Source: Nannocystaceae bacterium (GTDB lineage Bacteria; Myxococcota_A; Polyangia; Nannocystales; Nannocystaceae). Taken from it: DNA of 64,000 nucleotides. The stretch's first letter is position 1. Every line of letters begins with the position of its first letter. A model generated the notes under the pieces. That model saw nothing but the letters and a program-made list of their open reading frames with translations. It did not search any database and was not told the DNA's origin. Of this stretch, positions 10,733-18,888 are shown in pieces. A program made the translations under genes and the position numbers. The stretch is from assembly GCA_019694555.1 (NCBI GenBank), contig JAIBBS010000014.1, positions 1 to 64,000 on the forward strand, written 5' to 3'.

Positions 10733-11296
10733 TCAACCGAACTCGGACGGGTCCTCGGCGACCTCGAGCACGCTGCCGTCGTCGAGGTCGAGCGTGACCA
10801 CGCGAATGGTGTCCTCGACCACGAACACGACCAGCAGCACCCACTCCTCCGGGTCGACCTCGACCGCGACCGGCACGCCGTCGTGCACCGCATCGGGTTG
10901 CGCCCCCAGCTCGACCGCGTCGGCGAGCGTGAGCATCTGCTCCGACGACGCCAACGCGTCGGCCTGCTCGAGGCTGTCGATCTGATCGTCGGGATCGATG
11001 CGCGTGCGCAACCACTCGCCGGTGCGCGCGTCGATCAGGACCTCGCGGGTCTCCTCGCCGACGGTGCGGTCGATGTCGAACACCGGGCCGTCGCCGTACT
11101 CGTCGGTCAGCTCGGCGTCGACGGTGACACCGTCGGGCTCCATCTGCGCCGCCAGCTCCATCGCCTCGAGCAACGTGATCTCGACGCCGGCGAGCAGGTC
11201 CTCGTCCTGGTCCTCGCCGTCGTCGGTCTCGCACGCGCACGCGAGGCCGGCCGCCAGCAGCCACCGTCCGCTTCGCCCGACACGCGCGCGCCTCAC
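10733..11296 (-). CDS. Acidic PepSY-like lipoprotein
   Basis: The 187-residue protein has an Arg-rich n-region, a hydrophobic core and the cysteine motif LACAC, followed by an acidic spacer. Two regions resemble PepSY modules: an N-terminal helix (ITLLEAMELAAQ) with strands ending VLIDARTGEWL, and a second half (LTLADAVELGAQ, then IRVVTLDLDDGSVLEV). PepSY lipoproteins are often encoded near two-component systems and are thought to modulate envelope sensors or peptidases. Its position at the head of the co-directional signalling block fits that, but the function is inferred. Confidence 0.72.
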   Translation of the reverse strand: MRRARVGRSGRWLLAAGLACACETDDGEDQDEDLLAGVEITLLEAMELAAQMEPDGVTVDAELTDEYGDGPVFDIDRTVGEETREVLIDARTGEWLRTRIDPDDQIDSLEQADALASSEQMLTLADAVELGAQPDAVHDGVPVAVEVDPEEWVLLVVFVVEDTIRVVTLDLDDGSVLEVAEDPSEFG

Positions 11297-11356
11297 CTCA
11301 CCACGATACCATCGCCGGCTGAAGCGAAGCTGAAAGCCGCGCCGGCGCGGGCGCCC

Positions 11357-12064
11357 TCAGCGATGGCTCTGCTCGCGACGCCACTGCCGCCACTGGCGGT
11401 CGGTGCCCATCAGCCGGTCCCACACGCCGAAGAACGAGCCCAGGCAACCCTTGGCGGCGTACAGGTGGTGGAACGCGTGGCGCGAGGCGATGCGCGACAA
11501 CGCGTAGCCGCTGTGGGCCTCGACGGTCTCGAAGGTCCGCAGCAGCACCCACAGGCCGAACACGCCCAGGTGCAGGTGCAGCACGATCGCCGGCGCCATG
11601 AACGAGACCAGGTTGGCGAACACCTCGAGCGGATGCGCGTACTCCGACGCGTGACCGCGGACGTGGCGGAACGTGTGGTGCTTGACGTGGATCGCCTTGT
11701 AGAGCCTGGGCAGGTGCAGCGCGCGATGACTCCAATAGAACATCGTGTCCTGGATCAGGATGCACGCGAGCAGCTGCCACGCGATCTCGAACGCGCCCGG
11801 CCACGCGCCGCCGATGGTGCCGCCCATCGCCGACCACGCGGGATAGATCGCGAACGCGGTGACCGGCAGCAGCAGCGCGTGGCCGCGCAGCACCTCACCC
11901 ACGGCCTTGCGCGCGAGCTCGGGCGGCGGGCCCTTGCCGTCGGCGACCTGGAAGCGGCGCGCGACGCCGAGCCGGAAGCACAGCCCGAAGAGGGCCCACG
12001 TCGCGAAGAACGCCAGCTCGTGCGCGCCCCAGACCACTGCCGTGAAGATCCAGCGCTCGCCCAT
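11357..12064 (-). CDS. Fatty acid hydroxylase / sterol desaturase family membrane enzyme
   Basis: The 235-residue protein has four to five hydrophobic segments and the His clusters of the di-iron membrane hydroxylases: HRALH, HVKHH and HAFHH. This family hydroxylates or desaturates lipids and sterols at a membrane-embedded di-iron centre using O2; the substrate cannot be told from sequence. Start is ATG 12064 (MGERW), before which the frame loses protein character. It is divergent from the DUF1549-like gene at 12290, with a 225-bp shared intergenic region. Confidence 0.87.
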   Translation of the reverse strand: MGERWIFTAVVWGAHELAFFATWALFGLCFRLGVARRFQVADGKGPPPELARKAVGEVLRGHALLLPVTAFAIYPAWSAMGGTIGGAWPGAFEIAWQLLACILIQDTMFYWSHRALHLPRLYKAIHVKHHTFRHVRGHASEYAHPLEVFANLVSFMAPAIVLHLHLGVFGLWVLLRTFETVEAHSGYALSRIASRHAFHHLYAAKGCLGSFFGVWDRLMGTDRQWRQWRREQSHR

Positions 12065-12289
12065 GGTCGTCCGTGCCGATCGTGGACCCCGGCGTACCAG
12101 CCGTGCAAGCGCAGCCGAGTTCGGGCCCGTGCAGCGTCCCCCGCAGCGATCGCCGGCCGTCGCCCCCAGCGACGCGAGGCCGCTGGGGGCCACCGCCCGC
12201 CGCGCGAGAGCACCGCGCACGATCTGCTCGCGGTGTGAGCTGTCCCGACTGCCTCGCGCAACCCTGGGCCCATCGCGGACGGAGCCCCG

Positions 12290-14143
12290 ATGCACGCACG
12301 CCATGATCGAGCAGCTTCTCGCCCACGCGCCGTGCTCGGCGCCCTCGCGTTGCTGCCGTTGGTCGCCTGCGGCGACTGCGGCGGCTCGGCGGGTGCACAC
12401 GACGGCAGCGGCGGCGACACCGAGGCCGGCTCCGGCAGCAGCGGCGGCACGCCCTGCGCCGACACCGGCGGTGACACCACCGGCACCGATCCCGGCGGCA
12501 TCCCGCTCGACGACGAGCTGCCGCCGCCGCGACTGTTGCGGCGCGCCAGCATCGCGCTGCTGGGCGTGCCGCCGACGGTCGAGCAGATCGAAGCGCTGCT
12601 CGCCGCCGGCGACGAACAGGCCCAGCGCGCCTTCGTCGACGACTTCGTCGACGACGCGCTGGAGGACCCGCGCTTCTACGACGTCCTCTTCGAGCACGCG
12701 TCGATCTGGTTCAACATCCGGATGATCCCGCGCGACGCGGACGAGCCCGAGTACGGACCCAAGCAACAGCGCGTGTTGGTCCCGTGCGACGACGGCACGC
12801 CGCACGCCGGCGCGCTGCACTACTGGCGCGAGGATTCCACCGCGTGCGACGCGGGCTCGCCCACGCGCCAGCTCGAGCCGTGGTGGGCACCGGGCTCGAT
12901 GGTGACGCTGACGGGCTTCGCCGCGAACACCGGGGACACCGGCACCACCAGCATCAACGGCAACCCGGTCGAGATCGAGTGCAAGCTGCGACCCGAGGGC
13001 AGCTGCGGTTGTGGCCCCGCGGCCGAGGGCTGCTGGCTCGACGGCGACGGCTATCCCGGCTGGTCGGCGTACATCATCGGCAATCCCAAGGGACAACGTC
13101 GCCTGCTCGCAGAGGAGCCGGCGCGGTTGTTCGCGCACATCGCATGGCACGACCGGCCTGCGACCGATCTGATCCTGGGCGACTACTCGGTCGGCCCGAC
13201 CGAGCTGCAGGTCGCCTACGTGATGCAGGGCATCGAGGGCGGCGCGCTCGAGCTGGCGCAGGACGACGCATGGTGGCGACCGTCGAAGTTCGCCGACGCG
13301 CCGGTCGATCCGCACCACGACCAGGGCGATCCGTGGGCGTGGCGCGAGTTCGTGGTCGCGCAACGCAACCCGTTCTTCCTCGCCGAACGCGACTACACCC
13401 ACGACCCGCGCACGGATCCCGACCCGTCGCGCGGCATTCCTTCCGCCGGCATGCTGACGTCGCTGGGCTTCCTCGCCGCGTATCCGCGCGAGCGCCTGCG
13501 CGCGGCCCGGGCGCTCGAGACGCTGGCGTGCGAGCAGCTGCTGCCGCCCTCGCCCGAGGTCGAGTTCGAACCGTACCTCAGCGACCCCGGCCGCGAGGGT
13601 CCGTGCCAGCAGTGCCACACGCGCATCGATCCGGCGGCGCTGCACTTCAAACGCTTCGCCAAGGCCGGCATCGCCTTCGAGGGCTGGGGCGCGAAGTTCT
13701 ACATGCCCGGCGTCGGCGACGTGTGGCAGTTCGATCCCGTCTGGCGCGAGGGCATCTATCCCTACAGCAGCGAACCGTTCGCGCAGTGGAACAAGTGGTA
13801 CCGGCCCGGCAGCATGATGACGCCGGCGACCGAGGCCGAGGTCGCGGCCAATCCCAACGCGCTGTTCCTCGACTTCCTGCCGCCGGAGCAGACGCTGCTC
13901 GGTCAGGTCAGCGACGGCACCGTGGGCCCGCTGGGCTTCGCCAAGATGATCGTCGAGGCCGGCGCGTTCGATCGCTGCGTGGTGCGGCGGCTGCACGAGC
14001 GTGTGGTCGGTCGCGACATCGACCCGGCCATGGAATCGGGCTACCTCGACGCGCTGACCGAGGAGTTCGTCGCCGGTGGTCGCGTGGTCCGACCGTTCAT
14101 CAAGTCGCTCACCGAAGGTGAGTCGTTCCGGAGGGGGCGCTGA
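12290..14143 (+). CDS. DUF1549-like lipoprotein with c-type haem motif
   Basis: The 617-residue protein has a lipoprotein signal (LLPLVAC) and an acidic Gly/Ser linker. A domain starting RRASIALLGVPPTVEQIE resembles DUF1549, known from planctomycete cytochrome-like proteins. A CxxCH haem-attachment motif (CQQCH, near residue 440) lies in a region reminiscent of the DUF1588/DUF1592 group, followed by a conserved-looking C-terminal helical part (VVRRLHERVVGRDI). The start is supported by GGAG 7 nt upstream. It is followed after 2 nt by a second haem-motif lipoprotein and then by a DUF1501-like gene, the usual partner. Electron transfer or substrate processing at the surface is inferred. Confidence 0.82.
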   Translation: MHARHDRAASRPRAVLGALALLPLVACGDCGGSAGAHDGSGGDTEAGSGSSGGTPCADTGGDTTGTDPGGIPLDDELPPPRLLRRASIALLGVPPTVEQIEALLAAGDEQAQRAFVDDFVDDALEDPRFYDVLFEHASIWFNIRMIPRDADEPEYGPKQQRVLVPCDDGTPHAGALHYWREDSTACDAGSPTRQLEPWWAPGSMVTLTGFAANTGDTGTTSINGNPVEIECKLRPEGSCGCGPAAEGCWLDGDGYPGWSAYIIGNPKGQRRLLAEEPARLFAHIAWHDRPATDLILGDYSVGPTELQVAYVMQGIEGGALELAQDDAWWRPSKFADAPVDPHHDQGDPWAWREFVVAQRNPFFLAERDYTHDPRTDPDPSRGIPSAGMLTSLGFLAAYPRERLRAARALETLACEQLLPPSPEVEFEPYLSDPGREGPCQQCHTRIDPAALHFKRFAKAGIAFEGWGAKFYMPGVGDVWQFDPVWREGIYPYSSEPFAQWNKWYRPGSMMTPATEAEVAANPNALFLDFLPPEQTLLGQVSDGTVGPLGFAKMIVEAGAFDRCVVRRLHERVVGRDIDPAMESGYLDALTEEFVAGGRVVRPFIKSLTEGESFRRGR

Positions 14144-14145
14144 CG

Positions 14146-15168
14146 ATGACGCGCACGACGTCGATCCTTGCAACCGTCGCGCTGGCCTTGATGGCCGCGT
14201 GCGACGACGCCAGCGGACCCGTGACCCAGCGCTGCGCCGACGGGCCCAGCGCCGATGAACGCGCCGCCAACCTCGAGATCTTCGAGGGCCTGCAGGCCAG
14301 CTGCGAGGGCTGCCACATCATGGGCGCGCGCGGCTACTTCGCCTCGATCGAAGCCTTCGAGGCCCTGGTCGCGTACAACCCCGAGCTCATCACACCGGGC
14401 GCGCCCGATGCCAGCCCGTTTGTGGCGCTGCTCGAGGCCAAGGGCACCGGCCCGTTCGTGCAGATGCCGCCCGCGGGTCCCAGCTACGCGCAGCTAGTCG
14501 ACGACGGCACCGCGACGCTGAGCATGACGCAGATCCGCGACTGGGTCACCGCGTTGGGTGATCACGCCGCCGATCCCAACCCCTCGAGCGCGGCGACCCG
14601 CATCACACGGCTGGGCGCCAACGACATCCAGCGCGCGCTGTACCAGCAGCTGGGCCTGAGCGACGACGACTTCTTCGTGCCGGCGTCGGAGTACGGCATC
14701 CCCCACAAGAGCACCGGCCAGAGCGACGAGAAGTACCCGATGTCGTCGCTGGCATCGTATCCCGCGCCGTTTCCCAACGAGGCCAACCCGGTGGATCGCT
14801 TCGCCTCGCTCGGCGGCGGCTCGGCGGTGCACCAGAAGAAGACCGATCCCTCGATCTCGCCGAGCTTCGCCGGATCCCTGGCCCAGATCGCGCAGCGCTG
14901 GTGCGCGCTCGCGCTCGACAAGGCCGACAACACCACGCTGTTGCCCAGCGGCGCCACGGTGTCCACCGGCAGCAGCGATGCGGCTGCAGTGAAGACCGTC
15001 ATCCGCAGCTGGTACCTGCACTTCCACGCGACGGTCGCGACCGACGACGAGGTCGACCGCGTGTTCGATCAGCTGTTCGTGCCGCTCGAGGCCGGTGCCG
15101 ATCCACGCACCGCGTACATCGGCACGTGCTCGTACTTCATCCGCCACCCGGACTGGGTCTTCTACTGA
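14146..15168 (+). CDS. Haem-motif (CEGCH) lipoprotein
   Basis: The 340-residue protein has a lipoprotein signal (ALALMAAC) and an N-terminal cytochrome c-like segment with CEGCH near residue 55, followed by a possible distal region with two methionines (MPPAG, LSMTQIRDWV). The C-terminal two thirds is a unique domain with no recognised family. It starts 2 nt after the preceding stop, so the two haem-motif proteins are almost certainly co-translated. It may be the electron carrier for its neighbour (inference). Confidence 0.8.
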   Translation: MTRTTSILATVALALMAACDDASGPVTQRCADGPSADERAANLEIFEGLQASCEGCHIMGARGYFASIEAFEALVAYNPELITPGAPDASPFVALLEAKGTGPFVQMPPAGPSYAQLVDDGTATLSMTQIRDWVTALGDHAADPNPSSAATRITRLGANDIQRALYQQLGLSDDDFFVPASEYGIPHKSTGQSDEKYPMSSLASYPAPFPNEANPVDRFASLGGGSAVHQKKTDPSISPSFAGSLAQIAQRWCALALDKADNTTLLPSGATVSTGSSDAAAVKTVIRSWYLHFHATVATDDEVDRVFDQLFVPLEAGADPRTAYIGTCSYFIRHPDWVFY

Positions 15169-15251
15169 CGAGCAGCGAGCGAAGAGGGATGGCGAGGGCG
15201 GGCCGCACTCGCCCAGGGCTCGGCAAGCGCACGGACAACGGGGAACCATCG

Positions 15252-16856
15252 ATGAAGACCTCACGCAGAAAACTCCTGCTCGGATCCATCGGCGCGGCGC
15301 AGCTCGCCCTGCTCGAGCGCTTCGCCGGACGGCGCGCGTTCGCGGGCCCCAGCACGACCACACCGACCAAGCTGCTCGGCATCTGGCTCGACGGTGGCTG
15401 CAACTGGGAGCACATCTTCACGCCGCTGTCGGCCGCGGGGATCGGCAAGTTCATCCGCCCGCCCGAGGGCGGCTACCACCCCTTCGGCTACGACGCGGCG
15501 CAGGTGCGCAACTTCGACGGCAGCGACGCGGAGCTCGGCAGCGATCCCGTGCGCAAGCTGTGTGGTCCGGTCTCGTGGAACGACGCCGATCCCACCGACG
15601 CCAGCGGCAGCAACCCCTACTCGGGCGGCACGCAGATCTATCGCCCGTGGGGCTATTCGTGGATCAACCCGGCGTATCGCCTCTACGAGCGCGCGTGCCT
15701 GCTGGTCGGTGCCGATCAGGGCACCGCGTCGCACTCGAGCGGCATCGTCGCGAGCATGTGTGGCGTCGCGGGCTCGACCTTCCGCGCGCCCTCGGTGCAT
15801 TCGGTGATCGCCAACGCGATGCTGGCGAAGTTCCCCGATCGTCCGGTGCCCAACGCCTTCCTGGGCGGCACGCCACCGTCGGCGGCGGAGTTGCCCGCGA
15901 CCGCGGCGCCGTACGGCCTGAGCAGCCTCGCGATCGTCGAGACCACGATCTCCGACCGCCGCGAGTCGGCGTGGGCCGGGCTGCGCACGCGCAAGGACGT
16001 GGCCGCCGTCGGCTTCGACGGCGCGCCGCAGGACGGCACCGTACCGCTGACGCTGACCGACGAGCTGGTGCTGGGCGCACTCCGGGATCGCCGCGGCCAC
16101 ACCACCACCGGTGCCGACGCGCTGTACCAGCAGCTGTACGAGATGAACGTCGGCGTCAGCCGCACGATCGCGCGCGACGTGATCAGCGTGCTCGATGCCA
16201 CGGTCGGCTTCGAGTACCTCGCGGCCGATCCGCTCTACGCCGACGGCTCGATGATGACCGCGTGCATCGGTCCCGCCGACGTCTGCGGCCCCACGCGATC
16301 GGGTTCCGACTTCGACTTCGCGCTGCGGCTGCTCAAGTCGGACCTCGTGACCACGCTCAACGTGCGCGCGACCAGCATCGCCAACACCGGCTTCGACGTG
16401 CACTTCTCGGGTGGTGCCACGGCGCAGACCAGCCACCTGCGCATCGCGCTCGAGGCCATCGCGCAGCTGCTGCTGGAGATGTCGCTGACGCCGGCGAGCT
16501 CCGGCAGCGGCAGCCTGCTCGACGAGACGCTGGTGTACATCTACTCCGACTTCGGTCGCACCTTCGCGCGCAGCGCCGAGGACGGCACCGACCACCACCC
16601 GGCCACCTGCGCGCTGCTGGTCGGCGGCAACGTCAAGGGCAACCAGATGCTCGGCGGCTACGACGAGACCGCGATGGGCTCGCCGTTGGGTGCACCGGTC
16701 GCGCTGATCGAAGAGAGCGGCGAGAAGGTCACGCGCCCGCCGACCTCGCAGGACATCGCCGCCACCGTGATCCGCGCCTTCGGGCTGGAGCCGGGGGTCG
16801 ACTTCTTCATCCCCGGCGGCTACGGCGTGTTCGACGGGGCCCTGGCGCTGGGCTAG
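15252..16856 (+). CDS. DUF1501-like secreted protein
   Basis: The 534-residue protein starts MKTSRRKLLLGSIG, a Tat-like signal with a weakly formed twin-Arg motif. The body resembles DUF1501 (sulfatase/phosphatase-superfold) proteins: IWLDGGCNWEHIF near the N-terminus, TDHHPATCALLVGGNVKG and YSDFGRTFARSAEDGTDHH towards the end (the last Asp/His residues fit a metal site). DUF1501 proteins are typically encoded beside DUF1549/1553 proteins in planctomycetes. ATG 15252 is chosen because GGGGA precedes it by about 7 nt and the signal peptide begins there. Confidence 0.82.
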   Translation: MKTSRRKLLLGSIGAAQLALLERFAGRRAFAGPSTTTPTKLLGIWLDGGCNWEHIFTPLSAAGIGKFIRPPEGGYHPFGYDAAQVRNFDGSDAELGSDPVRKLCGPVSWNDADPTDASGSNPYSGGTQIYRPWGYSWINPAYRLYERACLLVGADQGTASHSSGIVASMCGVAGSTFRAPSVHSVIANAMLAKFPDRPVPNAFLGGTPPSAAELPATAAPYGLSSLAIVETTISDRRESAWAGLRTRKDVAAVGFDGAPQDGTVPLTLTDELVLGALRDRRGHTTTGADALYQQLYEMNVGVSRTIARDVISVLDATVGFEYLAADPLYADGSMMTACIGPADVCGPTRSGSDFDFALRLLKSDLVTTLNVRATSIANTGFDVHFSGGATAQTSHLRIALEAIAQLLLEMSLTPASSGSGSLLDETLVYIYSDFGRTFARSAEDGTDHHPATCALLVGGNVKGNQMLGGYDETAMGSPLGAPVALIEESGEKVTRPPTSQDIAATVIRAFGLEPGVDFFIPGGYGVFDGALALG

Positions 16857-16971
16857 ACGCGATTTTCACGATCGCCGTGATCCGCGGGGTCCGACGCGAC
16901 TCGAACGGGCTGGACGACCGCAGGGCGGCGCACGATCGCGCCGCCGATGCTGGCCGTCCGAGGATCGCGTC

Positions 16972-18747
16972 ATGGCCAGCTCCATCGTGTTTGCGTCCCT
17001 GCTCGCCCTGCTCGCCGCCGCGCCACCGCCGGCGGCTGCCTCACGCCCCAGCGCGGAGATCGAGCTCGCAATCGGCGGGCGCAAGGTGCTCGCGCGCGGC
17101 ACCGTCGCGGCGCGCAAGGACGTCGCGGTGTCGATCGCCGGCCGTCGCACGGTCAAGACCGGCGTGCTCGCGGCGGGCCTGTTCCGCGAGCACGCCAGCT
17201 TCGCGACCGAGCTGAGCAAGGGCAAGGCCGCGCTGCAGGGCGCGCCGATCGTGACCGACGAGGTGGTCGAGCTCGCGACCTCGACGCTGCTCACGCGCAC
17301 GACCGCGTTCGTGGTCGTGGATCCCAAGGCGCTGCGCAAGTCGTCACCGATGTTCGCGCGGCTGCGCGACGGCAAGGCCATCGGCACCCGCTTGGCGGAT
17401 CTGAGCGCCGAGCAGCGCGCGGGCTTCGACGCGTTCAAGCGCGAGCTCGGCAGCAAGCCCGCCGACCATCCGTTGCGCAAGGCCATGGCCAAGGGCGATC
17501 AGGCGCTGCTGGACGCGATGGGCGACGGCGTCGGCGACGTCGCGCTGACGACCACGGTGGTCGTGCCCAAGGGCGCGCCGGCGCTCGACAAGAGCGGCCA
17601 CGTGGTCGCGCCCAAGCAGCTCGCCGATGGCAGCTTCGCCGACCCGCCGACGTCGCTGGTGCGACCGCCGATCTCGACCGCACTGGTGACGGCCAAGCCG
17701 CCCGCGCCGGAGACCAGCGAGTCGGGCACGTGCAAGCACACCACGAAGTTCCTCGCCGGCTTCACCGAGAGCGACCAGTGGGACTACCGCGTGCGCTTCG
17801 ACATCCCCGGCGCGTTCTTCCGGTTCAAGGCCTCGGCCTGGTACGGCTACGGCCTGCGGATCCCCATCGAGGTGACCGCGAGCCAGTCGCCGCGCACGAT
17901 CACCACGGGCGGTGATCACGACGTCGACAGCGAGTACGACGTCACGGTCTCGGCCACGACCAAGGACGCCAGCAAGAGCTTCTACGAGGACGTGGGCCTG
18001 GCGCCGCTCGACGTGTGGGACGGCGACGAGCTCGTGCTCGAGACCGGCTTCTCGATCACGCTGCACGCCGAGGTGCTGGGCGGCGTGATCCTCGACAAGG
18101 TGCTGCCCAAGAACAGCGCGCTGTCGTACAGCCAGGACTTCGTGCCGCCGATGGCCGGCTGCGGCACGGCCTGCGGCTTCGACGTGTGGATCCCGGCCAG
18201 CATCACCAAGACCTCGATCGACCTCGGCGTGGCCAAGGGCTCCGCGCGCGCGGGCGTCAAGGTCGCGGGCGAGGGGGAGATCGCGATCGACTTCGAGGCG
18301 ATGGCGCAGCACGGCGACGCGAGCTCGTCGATCGACAGCTGGACCGCGGGCGACAAGAAGAACGCGAAGAAGAAGCACACGCTGTCGTTCGAGAAGGCCA
18401 GCGACCAGAAGAAGCGCATCGCGGGGCTGTCGCCGCTGACCAAGTCCGGCGCGAGCAAGTCGTTCGGTCACCGCTTGAGCAACCCGCGCTACACCTGGGA
18501 CGTCGCGTTGATCCCCGGCGTGCGCGGCGACGTCGAGATCACGGTGTGGCCGTTCAAGCAGGCCTTCGTGATCGGCCCCTACTGGCTCGACTCGGTCTCG
18601 CTCGAGCTCGGCTCGGTCGACTTCGGCCCACACGCCGGCACGACCACCAAGGTCGAGACGCTGCACGGCAACAAGAGCTGGCACAAGCACACACCCGACG
18701 CGAGCGGGCAGGCCGGCGTCGATCCCAACGTCACGATCGCGAAGTAG
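16972..18747 (+). CDS. Large secreted protein of unknown function
   Basis: The 591-residue protein has a Sec signal peptide (about residues 1-24, ending AAAS). Early strands (IELAIGGRKVLARGTV, VSIAGRRTVKTGVL) and the C-terminal half look beta-rich. A central region has paired Cys (GTCKH; GCGTACGF), probably disulfides, and a Lys-rich stretch lies near residue 465. No family was recognised. It is followed by a hairpin and then another unknown secreted protein on the same strand; the pairing suggests a shared envelope or extracellular role. Confidence 0.75.
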   Translation: MASSIVFASLLALLAAAPPPAAASRPSAEIELAIGGRKVLARGTVAARKDVAVSIAGRRTVKTGVLAAGLFREHASFATELSKGKAALQGAPIVTDEVVELATSTLLTRTTAFVVVDPKALRKSSPMFARLRDGKAIGTRLADLSAEQRAGFDAFKRELGSKPADHPLRKAMAKGDQALLDAMGDGVGDVALTTTVVVPKGAPALDKSGHVVAPKQLADGSFADPPTSLVRPPISTALVTAKPPAPETSESGTCKHTTKFLAGFTESDQWDYRVRFDIPGAFFRFKASAWYGYGLRIPIEVTASQSPRTITTGGDHDVDSEYDVTVSATTKDASKSFYEDVGLAPLDVWDGDELVLETGFSITLHAEVLGGVILDKVLPKNSALSYSQDFVPPMAGCGTACGFDVWIPASITKTSIDLGVAKGSARAGVKVAGEGEIAIDFEAMAQHGDASSSIDSWTAGDKKNAKKKHTLSFEKASDQKKRIAGLSPLTKSGASKSFGHRLSNPRYTWDVALIPGVRGDVEITVWPFKQAFVIGPYWLDSVSLELGSVDFGPHAGTTTKVETLHGNKSWHKHTPDASGQAGVDPNVTIAK

Positions 18748-18759
18748 CCGGGGGGCGCC

Positions 18760-18777
18760 CGGGCGCGGCGGCGCCCG
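18760..18777 (+). terminator. Hairpin, terminator-like
   Basis: CGGGCGC-N4-GCGCCCG forms a perfect 7-bp stem 13 nt after the preceding stop codon. No U-tract follows, so it may instead only stabilise the mRNA end. Confidence 0.4.
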
Positions 18778-18888
18778 GACGCGGCAGGACGCGGTCAGAA
18801 CCCCGCGCAGACGCGGCTGCGCGGGCAGCTGCGGTTTTCTCCAGCGTGAGCCTGTCACACGGCGGGGCTGCGGTATCAAAGGCGTCCG

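Noticed and set aside
12065-14173. Upstream extension of the hydroxylase frame and a long minus-strand frame
   Set aside because: The hydroxylase protein character begins at ATG 12064; upstream it is antisense to the DUF1549-like gene.
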